From Acinetobacter sp. ANC 4805 (GTDB lineage Bacteria; Pseudomonadota; Gammaproteobacteria; Pseudomonadales; Moraxellaceae), in NCBI RefSeq assembly GCF_022549495.1, contig NZ_JAKZGD010000007.1, positions 62,001 through 126,000 of the forward strand: 64,000 bases of DNA, read 5' to 3'. This document shows positions 35,008-43,810 of the stretch, one piece after another. Under the pieces are notes generated by a model. The model searched no databases and was not told where the DNA came from. It saw only the letters and a program-made list of their open reading frames with translations. Both the position numbers and the translations under genes were made by a program. How positions within the stretch are numbered: the stretch's first letter is position 1; every line of letters begins with the position of its first letter.

Positions 35008-35646
35008 ATGGCTGTTAGTTTAGGTAAGGGTCAGGGTATTAGTTTAAAGAAAACCGAAAATAATTTATCTCAAGTCACCATTGGCTTGGGTTGGGATATT
35101 CAAGCGCAGAAAAAAAGTTTTCTTGGATTATTTGGGGGTGGTACAGCGGATTATGACTTGGATGTAATCGCATTTTTAGTCGGTGCAAATGGTAAAGTGA
35201 ATAATCTAGGGCGTGATGCTCAAGGGAATGTGACTTTACAGAATGGCGATGTGGTGTTTTTCAATAATCAATATCATGGTTCGGGGCATATTTGGTTAAC
35301 AGGTGATAATCGTACGGGTGCGGGCGATGGAGATGATGAGCAGATTATTGTTAAGTTAAATGACTTATCTCAACAATATCATAAGGTTGTATTTGTTGTT
35401 CAAATCTATAAAGCGGTTGAAAATAAGCAGCATTTTGGTCAAGTGAACAATGCTTTTATTCGTGCTGTTGATGCCACGGGTAAAGAAATGGTACGTTTTG
35501 ATTTGTCTGGAACAGGACAATATGAGCAGCAACGTTCTTTATTATTTGCTGAATTGGTACGAGAAACATCGGGTTGGTCATTTAATGCTGTAGGGCAAGC
35601 ATCATCCTCTGACTCTTTTGTTGAATGGTTAAAACACTATGCTTAA
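35008..35646 (+). CDS. TerD-domain protein, first gene of the Ter cluster
   Basis: 212 residues, one TerD domain: SLGKGQGISLKKTENN, GLGWDIQ, YDLDVIAFLV, LTGDNRTGAGDGDDEQI (the acidic calcium-binding loop) and FGQVNNAFIRAVD. A Gly-rich FLGLFGGG insert resembles TerZ/TerX types, and the ending differs from TerD/TerE proper. TerD proteins bind calcium and are thought to scaffold membrane-associated stress complexes. A terminator-like hairpin separates it from the next gene, so it may be expressed more strongly than the rest. Confidence 0.88.
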   Translation: MAVSLGKGQGISLKKTENNLSQVTIGLGWDIQAQKKSFLGLFGGGTADYDLDVIAFLVGANGKVNNLGRDAQGNVTLQNGDVVFFNNQYHGSGHIWLTGDNRTGAGDGDDEQIIVKLNDLSQQYHKVVFVVQIYKAVENKQHFGQVNNAFIRAVDATGKEMVRFDLSGTGQYEQQRSLLFAELVRETSGWSFNAVGQASSSDSFVEWLKHYA

Positions 35647-35672
35647 CCATTCTGATTAATATTTTAATAAAT

Positions 35673-35706
35673 ACTAGGGCTATTTATATTTTAAAGCCCT
35701 AGTTTT
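35673..35706 (+). terminator. Attenuator/terminator hairpin inside the Ter cluster
   Basis: ACTAGGGCT (35673-35681) and AGCCCTAGT (35695-35703), 9-bp perfect stem followed by TTTTC. The short T-run suggests partial termination between the first TerD gene and the TerY-like genes. Confidence 0.6.
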
Positions 35707-35727
35707 CTGTATCTGAGAGATCTTTCT

Positions 35728-36363
35728 ATGCGTCGTTTGCCTGTTTATATTTTGTTGGATACGTCTGGATCTATGCGAGGTGAGCCGATTCACTCAGTGA
35801 ATGTCGGATTGCAGTCCATGCTGAGCGCATTGCGTCAAGATCCTTATGCATTAGAAAGTGTTTATTTAAGTATTATTACTTTTGATTTAGAAGCAAAAAT
35901 TTATTTGCCTTTAACCTCTTTGGAGCAAGTTCAACTTGCTGAAATTCAGGCACCAAGTGCAGGGGCAACCTTTATGGGGGCTGCTTTGGAGCTTCTTGCT
36001 GAATGTGTCAATCAACAAGTACAAACAAGTACAACGGATGAGAAAGGCGATTGGCGACCTTTACTCTTCATCATGACAGATGGTTCACCCTCAGATATTT
36101 ATGCCTATCAACAGGTTATTCCTGTGATTCAACAATTTAATTTTGCCAGTATTGTGGCATGTGCGGCTGGCCCGAAAGCAAAGCAAGGGTACTTATTGCA
36201 ACTCACGGATAAGGTTGTGGTATTGGACACTATGGACGCAGCTTCATTTTCTGGATTTTTTAAATGGGTCTCAGCCAGTGTGGTCGCAGGAAGTAGTAGT
36301 GCAGGTATTTCAGGTTCGATTTCATTACCGCCACCTCCGCCAGAAGTACAGTTAGTTCTGTAA
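35728..36363 (+). CDS. TerY-like von Willebrand factor A protein
   Basis: 211 residues forming one VWA domain with a MIDAS motif D11-T-S-G-S15 (LLDTSGSMRG), the Thr of SAGATFMGAAL and the Asp of MTDGSPSD. Metal-dependent protein-interaction module; TerY-type proteins accompany PP2C and kinase genes in Ter systems. It ends with a Gly/Ser- and Pro-rich tail (LPPPPPE). It shares the opening MRRLPV and DPYALE block with the next gene, so the two are tandem paralogues. 28 bases separate them. Confidence 0.88.
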   Translation: MRRLPVYILLDTSGSMRGEPIHSVNVGLQSMLSALRQDPYALESVYLSIITFDLEAKIYLPLTSLEQVQLAEIQAPSAGATFMGAALELLAECVNQQVQTSTTDEKGDWRPLLFIMTDGSPSDIYAYQQVIPVIQQFNFASIVACAAGPKAKQGYLLQLTDKVVVLDTMDAASFSGFFKWVSASVVAGSSSAGISGSISLPPPPPEVQLVL

Positions 36364-36391
36364 TTCGATCATCAATCATTAAGGATAAAAG

Positions 36392-37450
36392 ATGCGCCGT
36401 TTACCTGTTTTTTTTGTATTGGATTGTTCTGAGTCTATGGCTGGGCAGAATATCCAACAGATGCAGCAAGGCATCCAGTTAATCATGCAGCAATTGCGCA
36501 AAGATCCTTATGCTTTAGAAACGGTTTATGTTTCTGTAATTGCATTTGCTGGGTTGGTTCGAACACTGGTTCCGTTGGTTGAAGTATTTGCCTATTATCC
36601 TGTGAAATTACCTTTAGGTGGCGGTACACATTTAGGCAAGGCTTTAGAGCATTTAATGAATGAATTTGATCGCCATTTAATTAAAACCACGGAGGACACC
36701 AAAGGTGATTGGAAACCTGTGGTGTATTTATTTACAGATGGTCGTCCAACAGATGAATGTAAAGATGCAATTTATCGTTGGCAGAAAAAATATGCTCGAC
36801 GCTGCACTCTAATTGCCTTAGGCATGGGCAAAAATGTGGATTATCAAACTTTAAAGCAATTAACAGAGCATTGTATTGCCTTTGATGAGCTGAATGAGCA
36901 TGATTTTAAAAAGTTTTTCCAATGGATTAGTGCTTCTGTATTAGCACAAAGTAAGAGTATTGGTGATGGGCAAGAACATAATCACCTACCAAGTTTAGAT
37001 GAAAGCTATATGCGATTAGTGAAAGACCTTCCTGCTAAAAATACCTTGGTGGATGAAAATTGTGTCACTTTTGTTGGGCGTTGCGCGAAGCTCAATCGTC
37101 CTTATCTGATGAAATATGAGCGAGAAATTCAGTATAAAGCCCCACAAGATTTAAATATCGAACTTAATTTGTATCATTTTCAATTAACTGAATGTTGCAA
37201 AATAGATGAAGACTATTTTACGTGGTCTGATCAGAGCCAACATCAGCAACAAGTCAATACAACCTTATTAAAAGGCGCACCTGAATGTCCACATTGTTTG
37301 GCTGATACCGCATTTGCAATGTGTGGTTGTGGTCAATTGATGTGTTATGACGGGTTTAGTGAAGAAGCAACCTGTCCATGGTGTCGTCGCCAAATTCGCT
37401 TTGGTTATGGTGGAATTGATGGTTTCGATGTACAACGAGGGCGTGGTTAA
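36392..37450 (+). CDS. TerY-like VWA protein with C-terminal zinc-ribbon (TerY-C)
   Basis: 352 residues. The VWA domain (1-200) has MIDAS D11-C-S-E-S15, with Glu replacing the usual Gly, followed by GGGTHLGKAL and FTDGRPTD. Residues after 220 form a second domain ending in a Cys-rich, probably zinc-binding part: CPHC, CGCGQLMC and CPWC. This arrangement (VWA plus TerY-C) is known from Ter-associated loci. Tandem paralogue of the preceding gene and 20 bases upstream of the phosphatase gene. Confidence 0.87.
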   Translation: MRRLPVFFVLDCSESMAGQNIQQMQQGIQLIMQQLRKDPYALETVYVSVIAFAGLVRTLVPLVEVFAYYPVKLPLGGGTHLGKALEHLMNEFDRHLIKTTEDTKGDWKPVVYLFTDGRPTDECKDAIYRWQKKYARRCTLIALGMGKNVDYQTLKQLTEHCIAFDELNEHDFKKFFQWISASVLAQSKSIGDGQEHNHLPSLDESYMRLVKDLPAKNTLVDENCVTFVGRCAKLNRPYLMKYEREIQYKAPQDLNIELNLYHFQLTECCKIDEDYFTWSDQSQHQQQVNTTLLKGAPECPHCLADTAFAMCGCGQLMCYDGFSEEATCPWCRRQIRFGYGGIDGFDVQRGRG

Positions 37451-37470
37451 AATAGCCATAAGGAATAAGC

Positions 37471-39213
37471 ATGTCTCAAGTTTTACATCCAGAGATACAC
37501 AGCGCTTTCACTGGTTTATTAACGCAATTATTACAAGATAAAACCCAATCAACTGACTTGAGCGAAAATGCAGAATGGATCAGTCAGTTGCTCAAAAACA
37601 AACGTATTTATAATGCTTATTATGATTTGGCTGAACAAATTTATGATGCGAGTGCTTTTCAATGTGAGCAACTCCCATATTTTCACCAAACTCAGCTATA
37701 CCATATTTTGCAACAAGGACGACGTGCCATTTATTTACCTTGTCAAAATAGTTTAAGCAGCTTCGATCAGCAGTGTGATCGTGAAATAGTACCTGAAAAT
37801 GGAGGAATTCATGCACATGCTGAAAGCTTGCGATCTGAGCGAGATACGAAGAACCACAATGACTTTAATTCAACGATTGATGCTCAACGCGGGATGATTC
37901 CCCCTTATCCATTGAGTGCAGATGCCACTTCAGTCGATATTGTAAAAACGGTGAAAAAAATGCCTTATTTTCAGATTCCAAATGCACGTGTTGGGCAGAT
38001 TTATCAAGCCAAGATTCAAATGCAACATCCTATACAACAACCAGTCTATATTTGTGCCGATCGTATTGAAATCTCAGGTGAGTTAGGTCTGTGCTTTAAT
38101 CATGACATGCAGCAGTTACAAGGAACTCCGTTGCAGGCTGGTGAGTTTAAGTTAAATTTCCAATATAAAATCCATCAAGAACAAGCCGATTGGCAACAAG
38201 GTGAAGTTACCTTTATTGTCACGCCTGATCCACGAAGTTTATGGCAAATCAATGAACCTGACTTAAATGAACCCTATCAGAAAAGTCATAGCGATTCTGA
38301 TTACATTCAAGCAGAGAATTTTAAGATCGTTGCTTCTAGTCAACGAGGGCGTTCACATGAGCATGCAGGAACTTTTCGTGATGATGATTTTCTGATTAGG
38401 CAAATAGACAATAGTGATTGGGCTATTTTAATCGTGGCAGATGGTGCGGGGAGTGCTGATTTTTCTCGGCGTGGTTCGCAACTGGCAGTGCAGTCTATGG
38501 GACAGGTATTGCATGATCATTTAAAGCAACAACGAGAGCAGTTAGATCAACTGATAGCAGGTTGGCAGATTGGAGAAGTGGATCAGCAGTTACAAGCTTT
38601 AGGTCAGCAGTTGCAGGATTTATTTTATCAAGCAGCCTTGAGCGCAGTTGAAGCGATTGAATACGAAGCACATCAGCAGCAAGTGGATCTAAAAAAATTC
38701 TCTACGACATTACTGGCTGCAATTGTAAAGCAACAACCAGAACGTACATTGATCAGTAGTTTTTGGATTGGGGATGGTGCAATCGCTGTTTATAGCCCTG
38801 ATAAAATACGATTGATGGGCAAACCTGATGGTGGAGAGTTTGCAGGTCAAACTCGATTTTTATCTCGGCAAGTGGTCAATCAATTTAGCGCACAAGTCAA
38901 TATTGGTTATTTCCAAGACTGCCAAGCGGTATTTCTGATGACCGATGGTATTTCGGATCCATGTTTTGAAACAGATGCAGGCTTGAATAATCTGCAAAAA
39001 TGGCAACAGCTGTGGCAAGAGATTCAGCCAAAATTGCAGCATGAGAAACCAGATCAAGCCTTATTGGAATGGTCAAAATTCTTTAGTACAGGGCATCATG
39101 ATGATCGTACTTTGGCGGTTTTATGGCAAGATTCATTGCAAAAAAGAGTTGATGAGAACGATGATCAAAAAAACTCAGAAATGAATGTACATGATAAGCC
39201 ACTTAGAGGTTAA
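37471..39213 (+). CDS. PP2C-type serine/threonine phosphatase of the Ter cluster
   Basis: 580 residues. The first about 150 are unassigned; 165-255 look like an Ig-like beta domain (IPNARVGQIYQAKI...LNFQYKIHQEQADW); about 285-565 are a PP2C catalytic domain with VADGAGSADFSRRGSQ, FWIGDGAIAVY, MTDGISDP and HHDDRTLAVLW, which supply the metal-binding aspartates. It probably opposes the kinase encoded 2 bases downstream; such VWA/PP2C/kinase triads are a known signalling part of Ter systems. Confidence 0.87.
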   Translation: MSQVLHPEIHSAFTGLLTQLLQDKTQSTDLSENAEWISQLLKNKRIYNAYYDLAEQIYDASAFQCEQLPYFHQTQLYHILQQGRRAIYLPCQNSLSSFDQQCDREIVPENGGIHAHAESLRSERDTKNHNDFNSTIDAQRGMIPPYPLSADATSVDIVKTVKKMPYFQIPNARVGQIYQAKIQMQHPIQQPVYICADRIEISGELGLCFNHDMQQLQGTPLQAGEFKLNFQYKIHQEQADWQQGEVTFIVTPDPRSLWQINEPDLNEPYQKSHSDSDYIQAENFKIVASSQRGRSHEHAGTFRDDDFLIRQIDNSDWAILIVADGAGSADFSRRGSQLAVQSMGQVLHDHLKQQREQLDQLIAGWQIGEVDQQLQALGQQLQDLFYQAALSAVEAIEYEAHQQQVDLKKFSTTLLAAIVKQQPERTLISSFWIGDGAIAVYSPDKIRLMGKPDGGEFAGQTRFLSRQVVNQFSAQVNIGYFQDCQAVFLMTDGISDPCFETDAGLNNLQKWQQLWQEIQPKLQHEKPDQALLEWSKFFSTGHHDDRTLAVLWQDSLQKRVDENDDQKNSEMNVHDKPLRG

Positions 39214-39215
39214 AG

Positions 39216-40745
39216 ATGAATAAAATCATTCAATGTCAAACTCTAGATGGTCGGTCGATTGCATTTGTGGATGAAGTGATTGGCTCTGGTGCGATGAAAG
39301 ATGTGTATTTTTCACCTGATAAATCTTATGTCGTCTGTTTTTTTACGAAAGAGAAAAACAGTTTTTATCAATCACAAGCAGAATTAGAGCGCCAAAAAGA
39401 TCGTTTGAAAGAAATTGTCGGCAATAAATGGCAAGGAATTTTTAATAGTGCTGGTGGTGACTATTGGAAGAATGTGTTTTGTTGGCCTGATGGTTTGGTG
39501 GAATATAATGGTTTGCTTGGAATCACAGCTCCGACCTATCAACAGGCATTTTTCTTTGAATTTGGTTCGAAGAATGATGATTTTTTGGGAATTAAAGGCA
39601 AAGAAAAAGAAGGCAAGTGGTTCGCAAGTGCCAATAACCAAAATCGCTTCCTTGACGAACGAGAAAAAGGTACATGGCTGAATTATTTAAAAATTTGTAT
39701 TTTGATTGCCCGTGCAGTACGGCGTATGCATGCAGCAGGCTTAGCGCATTCTGATTTGTCGTATAAGAATATTCTCATTGATCCTGTGACGGGTCGTGCT
39801 TGTGTGATTGATGTGGATGGTTTGGTTGTCCCTGGTAAATATCCGCCTGATGTTGTGGGGACGCCTGATTTTATTGCACCTGAAGTGATACAGACCAATC
39901 ATTTGAAAAAAGATGACCCAAAACGCCATTTACCGAATATCATGACCGATCGGCATGCCTTAGCTGTATTGATTTATATGTATTTGTTATATCGGCATCC
40001 ATTACGTGGTGGGTTAGTGCATGATCTCAATGATCCTCAACGAGATGAAAATCTTGCAATGGGTGAACAAGCTTTATTTATTGAACATCCAACGGATCAT
40101 CGTAATCGAGTCAAAGTAAGTCAAGTTCGTCCGAGTGCTTTACCTTGGGCTGATCCAGAAAAAATTCCTTTTGATGTGACAGGCCCTTATCTTAAAGATT
40201 TATTTTTAAAAAGTTTTGTGACAGGTTTACATCAACCGCAACAGCGTCCCTCAGCAAATGACTGGGAAACGGCCTTGGTGAAAACAGTTGATTTAATTCA
40301 ACCTTGTCTAAATACGAATTGCAGTCAAAAATGGTATATTTTTGATAATACGACACAACCTATATGTCCTTTCTGTGGTACTCAATTTAAAGGACAATTA
40401 CCTGTTTTAAATTTATATTCAGCGCGTCAAGAAGGGAGTTTTAGACCTGATAACCATCGGTTAATGGTCTGGACAGGGCAGTCAATGTATCAGTGGCATG
40501 CGAATAGTTTAATTGCACCCAATGAGCGTCTGACTGCTGAGCAAACTAAACGAGTGGGTTATTTTATTTTTCATCAAGGGCAATGGTGGTTGGTCAATGA
40601 AAATTTACCTGATTTGATGGATGTAGCAACGAAGACCGTCGTGCCGATTGGTACAAAAATTGAATTAACAGATGGCAAGCAAATTTTATTATCCCGTCAG
40701 GATGGCGGGCGTTTAGTGGTGGTTCAGATGGTAGTGTGTTCTTAA
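39216..40745 (+). CDS. Atypical protein kinase with C-terminal zinc-finger/FHA-like region
   Basis: 509 residues. The kinase core has a catalytic loop H178-S-D180-L-S-Y-K-N185 (HSD rather than HRD) and D199-V-D201-G202 in place of DFG, then GTPDFIAPEV, an activation/APE segment. After about residue 355 comes CLNTNC...CPFC, a zinc ribbon, and a beta-rich tail that may be FHA-like. The Gly-rich loop is degenerate (IGSGAMKDVY). Catalytic Asp and Asn remain, so activity is plausible. It overlaps the ATP-grasp start (TAATG). Confidence 0.83.
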   Translation: MNKIIQCQTLDGRSIAFVDEVIGSGAMKDVYFSPDKSYVVCFFTKEKNSFYQSQAELERQKDRLKEIVGNKWQGIFNSAGGDYWKNVFCWPDGLVEYNGLLGITAPTYQQAFFFEFGSKNDDFLGIKGKEKEGKWFASANNQNRFLDEREKGTWLNYLKICILIARAVRRMHAAGLAHSDLSYKNILIDPVTGRACVIDVDGLVVPGKYPPDVVGTPDFIAPEVIQTNHLKKDDPKRHLPNIMTDRHALAVLIYMYLLYRHPLRGGLVHDLNDPQRDENLAMGEQALFIEHPTDHRNRVKVSQVRPSALPWADPEKIPFDVTGPYLKDLFLKSFVTGLHQPQQRPSANDWETALVKTVDLIQPCLNTNCSQKWYIFDNTTQPICPFCGTQFKGQLPVLNLYSARQEGSFRPDNHRLMVWTGQSMYQWHANSLIAPNERLTAEQTKRVGYFIFHQGQWWLVNENLPDLMDVATKTVVPIGTKIELTDGKQILLSRQDGGRLVVVQMVVCS

Positions 40746-41806
40746 TGATAAAGTTAAATTTAAATGCTCCACAAATTGATGAAACAAAGGTTATTTCTCC
40801 GCATTCAATTGGAATTTGGTTTACTCAAGCACATTCTTGTCAAAGAGATTTGGTCTTAGCTGCAAAGCAGATGCGTTCAGATTTTCCGATTCATATCATT
40901 GCATCTCATCAGGATTTGCGCCCTGAAATTACATCTGCTGCGGATATCGCCTTACAAGAGCCTATTTTGTCAGAACGAGTAGAATGGGTGTTGGAGCAAG
41001 CACAGCGCTTACAGGTTAAATTGATTGTTGCTGGACGATTTGGACGTATTTATTTGGAGCAAAAGCATCGTTTTGATGCGCTTGGTATTCGTCTAATGGC
41101 AGGCTGTGATACCGCAGAAAATGTAGGGCAGCTACATGATAAATCAGCATTTACACAAATTTGTACAGAGCATAATATTCCTGTTGTGCCTGCAACGACT
41201 GTTGAAACAGCGGATCAATTACAAACTGCTTATGATGAATGGTCAGCGCAAGGTGATGTCTGTGTGAAGCCTGTGACTGGAGTATTTGCTTCTGGATTTT
41301 GGCGTTTAGACCCAAATGCTACACCGTTCGATATGTTTCATAACAGCCAAAATTTTAAAGCTCATCCACAGACCTTTATTGAAAGTTACCGTCAGCTCAC
41401 ACAAACCCCAGCCTATTTGGTGATGCCATTTTTATCTGGGCATGAATGTTCTGTCGATATGTTCTGTGTTTATGGTGAAGTGCGTTATGCCGTGGCTCGT
41501 TATAAACATCGTGGTGATTATCAAACCTTAACCTTAGATGATCCTGCGATTGATCTTGGGCGACGCGTAGCACGTTTATTTCATTGTGATGGTTTAGTGA
41601 ATATGCAAGCGCGTTATAACCATGTCGGTGAACTCTATATTTTAGAAGTCAATCCACGACCTTCAGGTGGGATTAGTCACACCTTCCATAGTGGTGTTAA
41701 TTTAGTGGTTGCACTTATTTCAGAGTTTCTTGAGCATGAGTACCAAGCGGAAGTTATGCCTAGCAATATAACAGTTCGAAATATTAGTCAAAGTCTGCAA
41801 GTTTAA
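40745..41806 (+). CDS. ATP-grasp family protein
   Basis: 353 residues starting at the ATG that overlaps the kinase stop. An N-terminal Rossmann-like part (residues 20-110) is followed by an ATP-grasp fold: AGCDTAENVGQLHDKSAFTQIC, VCVKPVTGVFASGFWRL and the metal-binding LYILEVNPRPSGGISHT. Carboxylate-amine/thiol ligase chemistry is expected, substrate unknown. First gene of the metabolic module (ATP-grasp, PRTase, HAD, StiP-like, HpcH) that Ter-linked loci often carry and that has been proposed to build a nucleoside-like compound. Confidence 0.85.
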   Translation: MIKLNLNAPQIDETKVISPHSIGIWFTQAHSCQRDLVLAAKQMRSDFPIHIIASHQDLRPEITSAADIALQEPILSERVEWVLEQAQRLQVKLIVAGRFGRIYLEQKHRFDALGIRLMAGCDTAENVGQLHDKSAFTQICTEHNIPVVPATTVETADQLQTAYDEWSAQGDVCVKPVTGVFASGFWRLDPNATPFDMFHNSQNFKAHPQTFIESYRQLTQTPAYLVMPFLSGHECSVDMFCVYGEVRYAVARYKHRGDYQTLTLDDPAIDLGRRVARLFHCDGLVNMQARYNHVGELYILEVNPRPSGGISHTFHSGVNLVVALISEFLEHEYQAEVMPSNITVRNISQSLQV

Positions 41807-41860
41807 CTTCCAGATTTGATCACTAAATATACCTTTTACTGATTTGAATGATAAAGCTTT

Positions 41861-42979
41861 ATGATTAAGATTGAATTGCAGCGCGGCACATTAACCTTAC
41901 AGCCTAGCAAAGATAATGTATGGCAATGGCAAGATTTATTAGGTTTTGCCGAACGTATTAACCCAAAACGTGCTTTTTTATTTGTATCAAAAGTATTGGG
42001 GCGGCATATTCCAGTGAGTCCTGTGATTATTCGCCAAGCTTTTACTGATTTAGCACAACAAGTTCCTGCAAATTTACCTGAACCTGTTTTGGTGATTGGG
42101 ATGGCAGAAACCGCCGTTGGTTTGGGAGCAGGTGTGCATCAGGTGTTACAACGACAGTATCCTGATGCTTTGTATGTCACAACGACTCGACATCCTGTGG
42201 CAGACGCGCCATTACTCGTTCGTTTTTTAGAAGAACACAGTCATGCGCAAGATCAACTGTTATATAGCTCAGCTGATGCAGAAATTCATGCTCAGATCTT
42301 AGCGAGTAAAAGTATTGTTTTGGTTGATGATGAAGCTTCGACGGGGAAAACCTTTATTAATCTCATCTCAGCTTTGCAGAATGCAGGTTTAAATGAGATT
42401 TCGCATGTGGTGACTGCAACTTTAGCGGATTGGTCATCAGGGATTCATATTTCAGGTCTAGAGTGTCAATCTGTGGCGTTGATGACAGGCACATGGCAAT
42501 GGCAAGATGCTGAAAATCCTAAAAAAATTGAGATGCCAAAAGTCGATACGATTGCATTTGGTGAATTTGAAGCTTTAGCGCAACCGACATGGGGACGCTT
42601 ACCCGTAAAGGATACAACTGCACATATTCGACTCTCTGCTCAAGCACAAGAACGAATCTTGGTTTTAGGCAGTGGTGAATATGTTTGGTCTTCTTTTTTA
42701 TTGGCGGAACATTTACAGCAACAAGGTGCGGATGTGAAATTCAGTGCGATTACACGTTCTCCGATCGCAGAGGGGCATGCGATTCAGTCGGGATTGGCAT
42801 TTTCAGATAACTATGGTCTAGGTATTCAAAATTTTGTCTATAATATCAATCCAGTAGCGTATGATCGTATCCTTATTACGGTTGAAACGACGAAAGACTC
42901 AGTGGCGACCGAATTATTAGCTGCGTTACCAAATGCCGAAGTAATTAGTGCTGTAGATTATCCTCACCATATTTCTTAA
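41861..42979 (+). CDS. Phosphoribosyltransferase-type protein (TRSP-linked)
   Basis: 372 residues. The PRPP-binding signature is SIVLVDDEASTGKTF (about residues 150-165). A second half after LPVKDTTAHIRL (LVLGSGEYVWSSFLLAEHLQQQ) matches the TRSP domain found after PRTases in Ter clusters. Probably forms or breaks an N-glycosidic bond with PRPP in the pathway of its neighbours. 54 bases follow the ATP-grasp gene, the largest gap within the metabolic module. Confidence 0.82.
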   Translation: MIKIELQRGTLTLQPSKDNVWQWQDLLGFAERINPKRAFLFVSKVLGRHIPVSPVIIRQAFTDLAQQVPANLPEPVLVIGMAETAVGLGAGVHQVLQRQYPDALYVTTTRHPVADAPLLVRFLEEHSHAQDQLLYSSADAEIHAQILASKSIVLVDDEASTGKTFINLISALQNAGLNEISHVVTATLADWSSGIHISGLECQSVALMTGTWQWQDAENPKKIEMPKVDTIAFGEFEALAQPTWGRLPVKDTTAHIRLSAQAQERILVLGSGEYVWSSFLLAEHLQQQGADVKFSAITRSPIAEGHAIQSGLAFSDNYGLGIQNFVYNINPVAYDRILITVETTKDSVATELLAALPNAEVISAVDYPHHIS

Positions 42980-42991
42980 TTGTATGTTTTT

Positions 42992-43810
42992 ATGACTGAT
43001 TTTTTATTAAGTTCAACTCCCGTTTTAGCTCCAATTATGTTGGTTGATTTGGATGATACTTTATTTCAAACCCATCGACGAATTACGCCTCAACCCGACT
43101 TCAAAATGGCAACGACCGATAAACAAGGGCAAGCTTTGGCGTATATGAACCCTGTACAACAACATTTTGTGCAATGGTTATTACAAAGTACGCATGTGAT
43201 TCCTGTAACTGCACGTAGTGCGGAAGCACTGTCTCGCGTCCATTTGCCATTTCAGTATGGCGCGGTATGTTCTCATGGTGGAACTGTTTTAAATGCCGAT
43301 CTGTCAATTAACCAAGATTGGCATTTACAGATGCAACAGGTTTTACTGCCTTATAAAGCGCGGTTGCAGGCTTTGATGCAAGTTATACAACAAGCAGTTG
43401 ACTTCGGCTCAATTCGGACATGGATCGTTGAAGAACAAGGTTTGGGTCTATATCTTGTTGCCAAGCAAAATACTGAAAATGACAATCCATATGCGCCGAA
43501 TTTTTTACCAGAACTATTAAATAGTTTGAGTGATGAATTATTAGATGGATTTTATTTTCATTTGAATGGTAATAATTTGGCGTTTATCCCCAAACCTGTC
43601 AGTAAAGCCAATGCTGCAAAATTCTTATTACAGCAACTTGATGTGCCGCAACGTAGCATTTTAGGTTTTGGTGATAGTTTATCTGATGTTGAATTTTTAA
43701 ATTTATGCGATTGGTGGGGCATGCCAAATCATAGCCAATTGAATCGTTGGGTCAAACATAACTTGGCGCAACAATATGTACAAGAAGGGTATTATGGCGA
43801 TTATCAATAA
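42992..43810 (+). CDS. HAD-superfamily phosphatase of the Ter metabolic module
   Basis: About 272 residues. HAD motif I is D19-L-D21-D-T (LVDLDDTLFQTHRR), motif II PVTARS, motif III near PKPVSKANAAKF, motif IV GFGDSLSDVEF, in the Cof/sucrose-phosphatase-like order. Probably removes a phosphate from a pathway intermediate. The frame also opens with TTG at 42980, and neither start has a good ribosome site; I choose the ATG. Its end overlaps the next gene by 17 bases. Confidence 0.82.
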   Translation: MTDFLLSSTPVLAPIMLVDLDDTLFQTHRRITPQPDFKMATTDKQGQALAYMNPVQQHFVQWLLQSTHVIPVTARSAEALSRVHLPFQYGAVCSHGGTVLNADLSINQDWHLQMQQVLLPYKARLQALMQVIQQAVDFGSIRTWIVEEQGLGLYLVAKQNTENDNPYAPNFLPELLNSLSDELLDGFYFHLNGNNLAFIPKPVSKANAAKFLLQQLDVPQRSILGFGDSLSDVEFLNLCDWWGMPNHSQLNRWVKHNLAQQYVQEGYYGDYQ

